A DNA stretch of 64,000 nt from Lineus longissimus. Its lineage: Eukaryota > Nemertea > Pilidiophora > Heteronemertea > Lineidae. Numbering within the stretch: position 1 is the stretch's first letter; every line of letters begins with the position of its first letter. Below, piece after piece: positions 19,934 to 31,260 of the stretch. The position numbers and the translations under genes are program-made. A model generated the notes under the pieces. That model was given only the letters and a program-made list of their open reading frames with translations. It did not search any database and had not been told where the DNA came from. The stretch is from contig NC_088321.1 in the NCBI RefSeq assembly GCF_910592395.1, positions 15,872,001-15,936,000 on the forward strand, in the 5' to 3' direction.

Positions 19934-22900
19934 ATGAATACCTATATAGAGTATGGACCAGACTGTCAGTTCCCGATTCAGAATTTACCTTATGGGGTGT
20001 TTTCGACCGCCGAAAACGTGAGTATTGTTGGAGGGAAGTTGGAAATTCTTCATCCGATAAAATGTATGTAGGTGATTCCGAAGCATTATTGTCCGATAAT
20101 AGAATTTTGCAGATTAGGGTGCTCTTGAAGTAATCGTAATCATAGGAGAGTGTTTCTCCGTCGTCAACAGTACTCGTCTGCAATATACCTAAAATTTCAT
20201 TCTGCGTCCAGGCCCAGGGCATTATATATCCGTACTATCACCCGGCCAAACACTCATTCTTGGAATCATGTTCCTTTCCAGCCGACACATAGGATTGGTG
20301 TTGCCATTGGTGACCAGGTCCTGGACCTGAGTGTGGTCCAACATCTGTTCAATGGTAAATTGATGATGCACCACTATAGTGTCCTAGGAGAGGTAAGATA
20401 CATAACGGTCATAGGCTAGCAGCCTGGGATGATAGAATGTATTGTAATGGACAGGGAGGCTTGCTTGCCATTGCCGCATTGGTGTCCAGTGCAGTGTTCT
20501 CCACAAAGCTTTGTCAGGGCGTCCCACCCTACCTTGGATGAACGACCTTACCTTGCTCTAGCATTTTGTGAAGAGCTGCCCTACCTTAAATTGCTGGCCA
20601 CCCTAACTTGTGGAAAGCCTATGGAGAACCTAGTATGTTCAGCAGGAGTTATCCCGGTTCTGCATTGTTATGATTAAGAAAATGATACCAAACTGGAGGT
20701 ATTGGTTGTCTAAATCTAAGACGGCAGCATTTTTCCATGTTTCCCTGTTCAACACACCCTTGGGATATATCTTTTATGACATTGGTCTCCACAGAAATCA
20801 ATCTGGGTTTTCAAGGAGCAACCAGAAGGCGCTCACCTGAACTGAGTGGGGAAACCAATAGTGACTAGGAGTAGTGGAACCCATGACCACTTGATGATGA
20901 GTCGGACAGAACACTCTTCCACTGCGCTGCTGCTGGCCAATCAATCTTTCTGGAAGTTTCCTGCTTCTCTTTTCAGCCAACCTTGAACAAGTTTATGGGC
21001 CTCGGCTTTGACGCTTGGCACGAGACGAGGGAAACCATCCAGCATCTGCTCTCATGTAAAGATAAGGGATTGAGGAACAACTATGAGCTGTATGAAAAGT
21101 GAGTCTATATATTTACGTACCGTATTCTTCATGACCTTTTAGGGTTAACGACTTCATTACAGAAGATGGGTATTCTGGTCTGATCTGCGATTATTGCATG
21201 CGTCGGTGAAACAAATAATGGAACCGATAATTGTCATGATGATACGATATATGATGACGCATAACCAAGTACAGTAGAACCTCTTTATTAAGGACAACCT
21301 CGGGAATGACAAGTGCTGTCCATAATAGAGAGATGTCCTGATTAGAGAGGTCAAATTGAATGGCAAAAACACAAATTTGGGACACTTACTTATGAGTAAA
21401 TTGATTGTACAGTAGAACCTCTCTAAAAAGGACACCCTCGGGACTGACAAATGCTGTCCTTGATAGAGAGGTGTCCAGATTAGAGAGGTGTCCCGATTAG
21501 AGAGGTCAAATTGAATGGAAACATCCACTTTGGGACCAAAACTAGTGTCCTTAATAGAGAGGGTATCCTTAATAGAGAGGGTGTCCTTAATAGAGAGGGT
21601 GTCCTTAATAGAGAGGGTGTCCTTAATAGAGAGGTGTCTGCTAAGGGAGGTATCACTGTGTACTTCACTTCTGGTCATTTCGAGGAACAACGCTGTCACG
21701 CTTAGATACCAAAATCATAGTGTTCAATCGGGCCGTCAATCGATACACCCAACCTACGAAACAATACACACATCACTCTTTCATGACCAAGTCATATCTG
21801 TAGGTTTTTTGTGGGCTATTGATGGGTTGATTTTCATATCTTCGTACGCCTGTGACTCTATGTGACGTTGAAAAATATGATGTGTTTAATATAGAGCTGA
21901 GGATGTTGTCATATGTTTTCCAGGGCGTTCGTTCCAATGAGTCAAGTCACCATGCATCTACCAGCTGATATCGGTGAGTTCCTTTGTACCAGTCGTGATG
22001 CAACTGCTTGATCGCAGAGTTACACCACATCAGATTGAAACGGTTATCCGTCCGGTTTCATCCGCAATTGTAGCAATAAGAACAGGAAGTTCATAACGTA
22101 GCATTAAGATTTATTATCTATTTCCAAACTTGTTGACAAAATCACTTTGATTTATTGCAGGAGATTATACTGACTTCTACTCATCAAGAGAACATGCCAC
22201 AAACGTGGGAACCATGTTCCGAGGTAAAGACAACGCGTTGATGCCAAACTGGACCCATCTGCCTGTGGGGTACCATGGCCGGGCATCATCTGTCGTGGTC
22301 TCTGGTACACCCATCAGGAGGCCCAATGGACAGACACGACCAAAAGATGGTAAGCAAGATTTTATCCTTAGGTTTCATTACCTAAACTTGTCCTCAAGTT
22401 CCATCACCTAAACTTGTCCTCGAGTTTCATTACCAAGACTTGTCCTCGAGTTTCATTACCAAGACTTGTCCTCAAGTTTCATTACCTAAAATTGTCCTCA
22501 GGTTTCATTACCTAAACTTGTCCTTAGGTTTCATTACCTAAACTTGTGTTCAAGTTTCATTACCTTAAACTTGTCCTCAAGTTCCATCACCTAAACTTGT
22601 CCTTAGGTTTCATCACCTAAACTTGTCCTTAGGTTTCATTACCTAAACTTGTCCTCAGGTTTCAATACCTAAACCTATCCTCAAGTTTCATTTCCTAAAT
22701 TTGTCCTCAAGTTACAAAACCTAAACTTGTCCTCAAACTCCATTACCCAAACTTGTTCTTTTCTCTTACAATCCTTCTTTCCTCTCTTCCTAGATGAACC
22801 ACCAGTATTTGGCCCCTGCAAGCTCATGGACTTCGAGTTGGAGATGGCTTTCTTCGTTGGAAGTGGAAACAAGCTGGGAGAACCCATCCCTGTCCAGGAT

Positions 22901-25900
22901 GCTCATAAACATATCTTTGGTGTCGTGCTCATGAACGACTGGTCAGGTAGGCGGCCGTTATTGTTGTTGTTGTTGTTGTTGTTGTTGTTATTGTTGTTGT
23001 TTCATTAGGTACCGTTCACTTAGAATGTACATGTACGCAATAAGGCAGGGGGGCGTTTGAGAATGTTAACCCATTTTTGCATACAGGTGAGGGTCAGTGG
23101 TGTTGAAGAAAGTTCACAGCTCCCGTACATGATTTGAAATACTGACTGTGCTGACTCAGTTAAGCTTGTTGAGGAAGCCTTTCACGTAATGTACATGCCT
23201 TACTAATACTAGTGTCGACACGTAAAATGTCAAACTGTGTCACCACCGTAAAGTATGAAAAATGATGTGTACTAGTTTATGTTTATTTTGTTCAAAAGTG
23301 ATTAAATTACTCTTCTTACAAGAATGAGGTTTCATTGTATTTTAATATGCAGCATAATGTTGTTACTGTCTTATTGTTGACATCACCACCGAGTGATGTC
23401 CATACTCAGGTGGGTTCATTGAGGAAGGGGGGGGGCACGAACAAAAATGGGAAATTGTGCAAATATACTAAATGAACGGCCCCATTGTTGTTCTATTCAG
23501 TCTCATGTTACTGTTGAACCACTTGTCGTGCACTTGTACCTTTCACCTGTTTTGTCCTCTCGTGGAATTATGGCATTATTATCACAACATTAAAGCTGAC
23601 AATGAATTGAAAGCATAATATCCCTTAGAATTCGTCTTACACAAAAGGGCAGAACACTTTTTCCTGAAAAAAATACTATTTTGCTGGTCTTGTCAACGAG
23701 CACACTTCAAAAAGTCCTTAATTGGGAGTGTATCTTTATCAGAGATGAAGTCCTTTATAGGGGATGTCCTCAATAGAGAGGTCTTTGCTTACTAAAGTAT
23801 TGAAGAAGAATACACCTTTGTGAAGGAGAACATGTAAAGGGGAGCAGGGAAATGGTAGAAGGCATGGACACCCTGTGAATGCCCTGGATAAGTTTGAGAG
23901 GTCCTGCAAGAGAAGGAAGTCGATATATTCAGATCAAGCCAGGGTCAGGTTAGGGAGATATGGAGCGCTTGGTGAACCTGAAAGGTCTACAGACTCTCTC
24001 ATGCATGGCATTTTCTGACTCGTTGATCTGTGGCCAGACGACCTCCCCGCCTATACCCCGTGTGAACCTGGAATTCAGTTTTGGAGAATATGACAGCTGA
24101 AATGGAAAGGCCTTTGTCTCAGCCCTATATAGAGCTTTGAATTTTCAAAATTGGACAAAAATACTTTGCAAGTTGGGGCAGTTTTAAGGACAGCGTTTTC
24201 TCGGCTGAGGTCACTGTCACAACCCTGGTAAACTATCCATTTCCTTCTTCAGCTCGGGATATTCAGAAGTGGGAGTACATCCCTCTTGGGCCATTCCTTG
24301 GGAAAAATATGGGGACGACAATCTCGCCGTGGGTGATATCCATGGAAGCCCTCATGCCTTTCGCTCAACCTAATCCTGTTCAGGTGAGTTGTGTGTCTTA
24401 GAAGTCGTGTTGTAGCTTGTAGAAAATGTAGAGTAAGAATGTAAAGTAACAATGTTCACAGGCTGTCGGGGTGGTGCATGGTAAACAGCGGTGTCTCTCA
24501 CCACTGAGGTCAGCGGTTCAATTCCCGGTAGGGCGACTCTTGGACAGCTGTGGTTTTCTCCATAGTCTCTGGTTTCCTCCTACTCAACAGTACTAATCAC
24601 CTGATATTGTTTATAAAGCTAATAACGTCCTTGTTGACGCTCAGCTCTCAACTCAATACCTGTTTACAAAGGTGGTGGGTGTTGTCTTAGAGTTAGTACA
24701 TGTACCGTTGCATTTTCTTCTTCGTCAATTGAGTCTTTTCTTTGGTGTGTATTTGTGTGTTTGGTGTCGTTACCATGGTTTCCTGTGTACACATCTAGAT
24801 AAGAATCTTGTACTTCTGTACTGTATACATGAAGATAGTGCTACCATGCTCGATGGCCGGGTTTGATGCTACTAAGCATGCTTGTTATCCCCTGACTCAC
24901 TTACAGTGTCTTATCACATGACCGCTTGCTCCTGGTAGTTTTCTGTTGACGTTTGGTAGCCGGCTGTCTGTGCTCATTGTGTCTAGTATTCCTTAAAATC
25001 CCGGCTACTTTCCTTGAGAGCAGATAAACAAGCTTATTCTCAAGCAGAACCTTGGCCACTCCTGTTGTGAATCAATCTTCCATTGCTTTGAGACCAGGAG
25101 GTATTTGGATATGGAATTGTTCTAATCTCTGAGACAAAGACACCAAGACGTTTCCATACACTTATAATTACAATGAATATCCATTTTTGGCAAATCCAAT
25201 CTTCGTCAGATTCTTTGAAATTGTCCTATCCATCTTCATTGCAGGAGCCCAAGCCCTTGCCATATCTCCAGCATTCCGATCCATTTTCCTTCAACATCAA
25301 CTTAGAAGTCGCAATTAAACGCAAGTATTGCTCCCTTAGGGGGGATCAGTGGTGTTGTGGTTGGACTAGAACTGGTGTCACTTTCAAAAGGTCGTGGATT
25401 CCACTCTTGGAAAGATTGCTGTTTATGTGTATCCTTGAGCAAAACACTTAACCGTTCTCGTACTTATCTCTGTCCACCCAGATGTATAAATGGGTTCCAG
25501 ATTTACTTTGGTAGTTGACCCATGATGGACTAGAATCCTGCCAAGGGGGCTAATACCCCTCGTCACTTCATGCTACAGATGGGTTCATTACTAATATTGC
25601 AGATATTGAACAGTTCACGCAAGACTTTTGGGAGAGCCGCACAAACACTGAACTTCAAACATATCGTTTGATATGATTTCATTACATTTACAGCGGAGGG
25701 GAGTGACACAGCCTCTACTGTCTGCAAGTCGAACTTCCAGCACATGTACTGGACGATGAAACAACAGCTAGCCCACCACACGGTGACTGGGTGTAACGTC
25801 AGACCTGGGGATCTAATGGCCTCTGGCACCATCAGTGGACCAGTGAGTATGCGCCTCCATTCCCCTTCCAATGGCCTAGTGGTTAAGATGTCCGCCCCGT

Positions 25901-26697
25901 GAATGCTGATAGCATTTTTCCGATGTGATGGTTGGTTTGCCGCCAGATGGTTAGATGTAGACTACAAACTGCCTTCTCACCAGGAGCCGGGTATTAGAGA
26001 TAGGTGATAGGAAGTAAAGAGTGTCTGCCTGGCCCTTTCATTAGGGGGGTGACACTCTAATAATCCAACTTTCCCCTACCCCTTCGGTCGTAACAGAGGC
26101 TCTTCCAACAGGTACTCTCACCCTTCTCAACTACAGCCCCAACGTTTTGTTTCTTTCAGACTCCTGATTCCTTTGGCTCTATGCTGGAGCTTTGCTGGAA
26201 GGGGACCAAAGATGTTGACCTCGGTAATGAAGTCAAAAGGAAGTTCTTGAAAGACAACGATGAGGTCATCATGACTGGTAAGTTACTGAATTTTCTGCAC
26301 TTACAGTAAAATAAACATGAATTTATTGTAGTTTCTATTATGTTTATTTGCCTCTGTCAGTTAAGGCCTGATGGCCTCACAATAAGGGCGTTCCATGGTG
26401 TTATCAGTATTTGTTTATATGTTTGTTTTCAATATTTGTTTATTTCAATATTTGTTTATTTCAATATTTGTTTATTTATTTATTTTCAATATTTGTTTAT
26501 TTGTTTATTTTCTATATTTGTTTATTTTCAATATTTGTTTATTTGTTTATTTTCAATATCTGTTTATTTTCAATATTTCTTTATTTGTTTATTTTCAATA
26601 TTCTGTTCCATCTCTTGCAGGCTACTGTCAAGGTGACGGATACAGAATTGGCTTCGGGAGTTGTACTGGCAGAGTTCTTCCTGCCAATCAGATGTAG
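19934..26697 (+). CDS. FAH: Fumarylacetoacetase, 11 coding exons
   Basis: Cytosolic enzyme that splits fumarylacetoacetate into fumarate and acetoacetate, the last step of tyrosine breakdown. Coding exons: 19934-20017, 20282-20392, 20977-21098, 21924-21973, 22161-22349, 22794-22946, 24253-24383, 25245-25320, 25694-25842, 26160-26277, 26621-26697. They sum to 1260 bases, a 419-residue protein plus stop, the same length as human FAH, and all phases agree. Exon 1 gives the N-terminal [11 protein letters not shown] motif. The catalytic and metal-binding sites are kept: [14 protein letters not shown] with the active-site His, [41 protein letters not shown] and the MLEL Glu. All introns are GT-AG except the one after exon 8, which starts GCAAGT. 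Introns hold minisatellites and SINEs. The ATG is 81 bp from a foldback element. Confidence 0.96.
21280..21645. repeat. Intronic repeat of GTAGAACCTCTC... type with 18-bp minisatellite
   Basis: Inside FAH intron 3. Two copies of a block starting near 21274 and 21414 (GTAGAACCTCT...AAGGACA) are followed by five or more 18-bp copies of AGAGAGGGTGTCCTTAAT. A diverged relative lies at about 23700-23800 in intron 6. Confidence 0.75.
22360..22745. repeat. 26-bp minisatellite in FAH intron 5
   Basis: About fourteen imperfect units containing TTCATTACCTAAACTTGTCC fill most of the intron. Confidence 0.85.
22958..23001. repeat. TTG microsatellite
   Basis: Run of TTG/TTA triplets starting 12 bp after the FAH exon 6 donor. 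Confidence 0.9.
24463..24665 (+). mobile_element. tRNA-derived SINE in FAH intron 7
   Basis: Begins with a tRNA-like head: an A-box-like GGTGCATGGTAAACAG and a B-box GGTTCAATTCC (one change from GGTTCGANTCC), followed by a non-tRNA body. Confidence 0.55.
25335..25570 (+). mobile_element. tRNA-derived SINE in FAH intron 8
   Basis: A degenerate tRNA-like head with GTGGATTCCACTC in the B-box place is followed by the SINE-type body TTGAGCAAAACACTTAACC and CACCCAGATGTATAAATGGG, sequences typical of conserved SINE central domains in aquatic animals. It begins about 15 bp after the GC donor of exon 8. Confidence 0.6.
25868..26095 (+). mobile_element. tRNA-derived SINE in FAH intron 9
   Basis: Starts with an exact A-box TGGCCTAGTGG at about 25873 and continues into a body that recurs at 35577-35700 (ACAAACTGCCTTCTC through CTTTCATTAGG and GTGACACT). 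Confidence 0.6.
26400..26605. repeat. TTTCAATATTTGTTTATTTG-type repeat in FAH intron 10
   Basis: Degenerate tandem array of T-rich units, open in all three plus frames. It ends close to the acceptor of the last FAH exon. Confidence 0.8.
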
Positions 26698-27600
26698 ATG
26701 TCGACGCGTTTAACTAAGGAATACTACTTGGAGAGATGGAGTGACAGTGATGTTTTAAGGGCTGACAACTGCTCAAGTGCCTCATGAAATATTTTGCAGA
26801 ACTTGACTCGGGGGTAGAGTCTATAAAACTATATGTAAAGAAGGATTTTCAACTTTTTGGTTGGCCCTTTAGGTTGGGGGAGCGGCATTATGCTTTAAAC
26901 AAGGTTTTTTTTTAGAAAGGAGGAGAGGTGACTCATGTATTTATGTCAAAACTTAACAAGTGTGCTGGTTATATTTATGTGCTATGAAGTTTAATGTGCT
27001 CACATGTCTTCTGACGGTCTCTTTGTACCATTGTGACCCATGAGCGTAGCTCCCTGTGCAAGTTAAAACGCGACACTCCCCTGGTACTCCTATTAACGCT
27101 GTCTGCTTTGGGCAATGCTTGAGACAGAGAGAGGGGAGTGATTTCAGTAACTTGCGCTCAGTGAGGTTACGGTGTGATTGATATTTCCCAGTGAGATTTC
27201 TATCCAGCTTGTGTGTTTGCAAAAGTCTTTTCTAATTGTGTTGTTTGCAAATAATTTCTCTGTGGTTATTTCAAAAAAGTTATGAAGAATGTGTTTTCAC
27301 CAAACTGACTTCAACTTGAGCTGTCTGTAACTAAATGTTTACTAAGCTGTCCACTGACCAGTCACCTTCCACAGTGATAGTTCCCATCTCTGAATTGCCA
27401 AATCGAGAAAAAATCTATATCCGACCATCCTGAGATACAGGTATTTCATCCTCCAACCTCATATACAAATATCGAAAGGTGGAGTATAGCAAGAATCTCG
27501 TCAGTGTGAGGGGTCAGTCTCGGCAGCCCCATTCATCATCACATGCCCGGTTGATTCAACCGAAGCCACTCGGTCCAAGTTATGCTGAACATGCTGTTGA
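26698..27600. other. FAH 3' flank, probable 3' UTR at its start
   Basis: Follows the FAH stop. The true polyadenylation point cannot be fixed from sequence. Frames here are short and unsupported. Confidence 0.4.
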
Positions 27601-27602
27601 TC

Positions 27603-27800
27603 CGCGGCACCCAGGCTATGGAATAAGTTGCCCCCGAGACTGACTTCTTGCACTGACATCAAGGAATTCAAGGCACTCTTGAAAACCTTTCTGTTCAGGA
27701 GTGCCTTCTCATCAAATTAGAATTTTTTTTGTAAAGCGCTTTGAGCGGGAATATTTATCCTGGATTTAGCGCTATAGAAGTACCATTTTTTATTATTATT
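27603..27800 (+). mobile_element. Non-LTR retrotransposon 3' end
   Basis: The frame beginning near 27608 reads AAPRLWNKLPPR, then a spacer, then FKALLKTFLFRSAF before a stop at about 27718. This is the well-known ending of CR1/Jockey-like ORF2 proteins. It is followed by TGTAAAGCGCTTTGAGC, an ...AGCGCTATAGAAGTACC block and an ATT microsatellite tail, the usual 3' terminus. In-frame stops occur just upstream, so only the end is present. Confidence 0.75.
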
Positions 27801-27919
27801 ATATTGAAAATCACTGGTTTTGTCCAGATGATATCTGATTGATTATCATACTTGACTCGATCACATGGACACGTTACTGTATATGTGAGCCTTTACCCAA
27901 GGAGTTAAAAAAGCACCAT

Positions 27920-28207
27920 CAGGGTTTCCGCCAGAGGGGGAATGATGGGGGGGATTCAGCCCCCGCTAAAATATTTCAAGGGGGGATATCCCCCCTTAAT
28001 TTTGAGCACTAAAGTTTGTTTTACTGTCAAATGAGTAATTTTCATGATTTGATATGTAAAATAAGAGCATTTGGGAGCCAGTTGTAGCGGTTTTAGGGCC
28101 AAAAAACGTCTCAGGAGGGGTCATAAACCCTTTTTAAGAAAAAAAAATTTTGGAAAAAAAAATTTTTTTTTTGCTCCCCCTCAAATTTAATCCTGGCGGA
28201 AACCCTG
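27920..28207. mobile_element. Small DNA element with CAGGGTTTCCGCCAG inverted ends
   Basis: Perfect 15-bp terminal inverted repeats CAGGGTTTCCGCCAG and CTGGCGGAAACCCTG enclose 288 bp. The flanks repeat ACCAT (27915-27919 and 28208-28212), a 5-bp target duplication. The interior is rich in G and C runs and poly-A, with no coding capacity. Confidence 0.8.
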
Positions 28208-28212
28208 ACCAT

Positions 28213-29520
28213 CTGTATTGCATTTTTGTGTGAAGCATTTCATAACCTATTGCCTCTGCCTCAAAACTGATCTCAATGCTAATGTAATGTTCCCCTGTTT
28301 TTCCCTGCAGGCTGGTTGTTTGGAATGACATGTTCACCTCTGGACCAACTCAAAGTCAATTGTTGCCATTTCTACAATATTCCAATGTGATTTAAAATCT
28401 CTTTAATCTCGTTCTAAAAGACTTTAGTAATCCCAATTATTTTCTAAGGAAAAAAGGGCTGGTTTTGAGTGCAGCTGGTCTTGGTAACTCAATCAAGGCC
28501 CACCTTGTTCATGATAAGAACATGTATTAGTCACTGCTTATGAGGCAGTTAAGAATGGAAATGGAAGTCAAAATCTTTACTAGTAGTCTCACACTGCATT
28601 TATAACATGACCATAGCTACCTGGAAGGAGATGAAGAGGAGAATTGTATCCCCCAACCAAATAGAGGTCTACTAGTATCATGAGTATGTCACTGGTAAAA
28701 CAGCTGATTAACAGTTTATGTTACAAACAAAGTTTACCTTAGGTGTAGTTTGTTTTTTTATATTTGGGATCACGGTTGAATTTGCTGACTGTTCTGCTTC
28801 TGTGTGCAGCTGGTTAAGTTCTCACATTGTTTGTTTATAAAAAGGTGGTAGTGTGACATAGCCCTCTGTTTCTGTTCCCAATAGTTGTTGATTGAATGAT
28901 GTGGGCTCTGGCCAGACTCTCTCCCGGTCGGTCTGGTACAATAAATAGAACTTACCACAAAAGTATACTCTGACCACATGTAACAATGAAATAATTGTGT
29001 TGGGTGAAATCGTATTGACCTGTATAACTGAGATTAAAAGATATTTGAAAAGTGTTGCCTTAATTTCGGGGGGATATGTACTTGTAGATGGGCAGGCCTG
29101 ACCTGATGTCACACAAATGAGCTCCCCTCATGTTCTACTTAGTTTATTCTACACTTTGTAATTGTGCTAAATCAGTCGCATTCCATTTTCTTCTTGATCT
29201 ATTGCTGACTTTGCATGCAAATGCTCTTGGGGTCCAGAAGGATATTGTCATGATTATGACATGGCTTTAAAAGTATGTGTATGTCACCACTTAAAAAGGT
29301 ATATAAGGTCTCCCCTTCATAGCCGCGAAGATATTTTCATTTGAGAATGGTATTCATTGCGTGATCTACCTGTTTATTTTCAGGTACATTTTGTATGTAT
29401 TTTGGGTTTGTGGTTAGATCATGTTTGAATAAACAAAAAACAAGAATTTCTGTCTTAAATTTAATTTAATTTCTCTATTGTTTTCTTTTCACGTAATGTT
29501 TATTTCTTCTTCTTCAGCGT
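28213..29520. other. Intergenic, no gene seen
   Basis: AT-rich; AATAAA-type hexamers occur (for example near 28939 and 29428), but no transcript can be assigned to them. Confidence 0.4.
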
Positions 29521-29599
29521 TCGCTCTGCACTTGGAGGGGTCATTCTCCTAATAGTAATCCCCCTCAAGGCGGGATGAGCGTATCCTGCGTGCCACTAC

Positions 29600-29884
29600 G
29601 CCAATTGGGGGTATTGGCCTAGTGGTCCGACTTTGGCGAGAGAGATAGAGTCCACGCAAGCTACTCATGTTTCTCACTTGGTGGGGTCTTAGCTTGCCCT
29701 GGCATAGACACCAGGTACAAGGAACCTCGGTTTTGAGTATCATTCGAAGGACTGTGAAGAGCCAGGAATTTTAGTTCCTTGAAAGCCACGCCGGTTCATC
29801 CAGACATACGATCCTGGGTTCTCCCCGGGATCGAACCCGGGCCCTATTGCGTGGTGGCCAGCAGTCTAGACCACTAGGCCAATG
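29600..29884 (-). mobile_element. tRNA-related SINE sequence with inverted A-boxes
   Basis: On the minus strand from 29881 a tRNA-like head is clear: A-box TGGCCTAGTGG, B-box GGTTCGATCCC inside a perfect CCGGG/CCCGG T-stem. A second TGGCCTAGTGG lies on the plus strand at 29606-29616, so the segment is bounded by the same box in opposite orientations. Confidence 0.6.
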
Positions 29885-29944
29885 TTTACATTTCTTGAGA
29901 ATAAACGTTGGGATGCCTCTCGTATCATTGCAAGTGAACTTTCC

Positions 29945-31260
29945 ATGGATAGGGACAGCCTTTTACCCTTCATGTTGGATAAAAGGACTCCTCTGAACAT
30001 TGGATGTGACTGTTATCATGAGTTTGCCAGGGACAGCCTTCAACTCTTCATGTTGGATAAAAGGACTCCTCTGAACATTGGATGTGACTGTCATCACGAG
30101 TTTGCCAGGGGCAGCCTTCAACTCTTCATGTTGGATAAAAGGACTCCTCTGAACATTGGAAGTGACTGTCATCACGAGTTTGCCAGGGACAGCCTTCAAC
30201 TCTTCATGTTGGATAAAAGGACTCCTCTGAACATTGGATGTGACTGTTATCACGAGTTTGCCAGGGACAGCCTTCAACTCTTCTTGTTGGATAAAAGGAC
30301 TCCTCTGAACATTGGATGTGACTGTTATCACGAGTTTGCCAGGGACAGCCTTCAACTCTTCTTGTTGGATAAAAGGACTCCTCTGAACATTGGATGTGAC
30401 TGTCATCACGAGTTTGCCAGGGACAGCCTTCAACTCTTCATGTTGGATAAAAGGATTCCTCTGAACATTGGATGTGACTGTTATCACGAGTTTGCCAGGG
30501 GTAGCCTTCAACTCTTCTTGTTGGATAAAAGGACTCCTCTGAACATTGGATGTGACTGTTATCACGAGTTTGCCAGGGACAGCCTTCAACTCTTCTTGCT
30601 GGATAAAAGGACTCCTCTGAACATTGGATGTGACTCTTATCACGAGTTTGCCAGGGACAGCCTTCAACTCTTCTTGCTGGATAAAAGGACTCATCTGAAC
30701 ATTGGATGTGACTCTTATCACGAGTTTGCCAGGGGTAGCCTTCAACTCTTCTTGCTGGATAAAAGGACTCATCTGAACATTGGATGTGACTGTTATCACG
30801 AGTTTGCCAGGGACAGCCTTCAACTCTTCTTTCTGGATAAAAGGACTCCTCTGAACATTGGATGTGACTGTTATCACGAGTTTGCCAGGGACCGCCTTCA
30901 ACTCTTCTTGTTGGATAAAAGGACTCCTCTGATCATTGGATGTGACTGTTATCACGAGTTTGCCAGGGACAGCCTTCAACTCTTCTTGCTGGATAAAAGG
31001 ACTCATCTGAACATTGGATGTGACTGTTATCACGAGTTTGCCAGGGACAGCCTTCAACTCTTCTTGCTGGATAAAAGGACTCCTCTGAACATTGGATGTG
31101 ACTGTTATCACGAGTTTGCCAGGGACCGCCTTCAACTCTTCTTGTTGGATAAAAGGACTCCTCGGAACATTGGATGTGACTGTCGTCACGAGTTTGCCAG
31201 GGACAGCCTTCAACCCTTTTCATGTTGGATAAAAAGACTCCTCTGAAAATTGGATGTGAC
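29945..31260. repeat. 78-bp minisatellite, about seventeen copies, open on both strands
   Basis: The unit is 78 bp, a multiple of three, so the frame is kept: 454 codons on the plus strand and 416 on the minus strand with no stop. The plus frame repeats a 26-residue unit containing LDKRTPLNIGCDCYHEFAR. Changes between units alter amino acids freely (Pro/His, Cys/Ser, Met/Leu/Phe), which argues against selection on a protein. I see no promoter, splice or domain evidence, so I call it a minisatellite and not a gene. Confidence 0.8.

Noticed and set aside
29882-31246. 454-codon open frame as a repetitive protein gene
   Set aside because: It is a 78-bp minisatellite open on both strands; changes between units are freely amino-acid altering and no promoter, domain or splice evidence exists.
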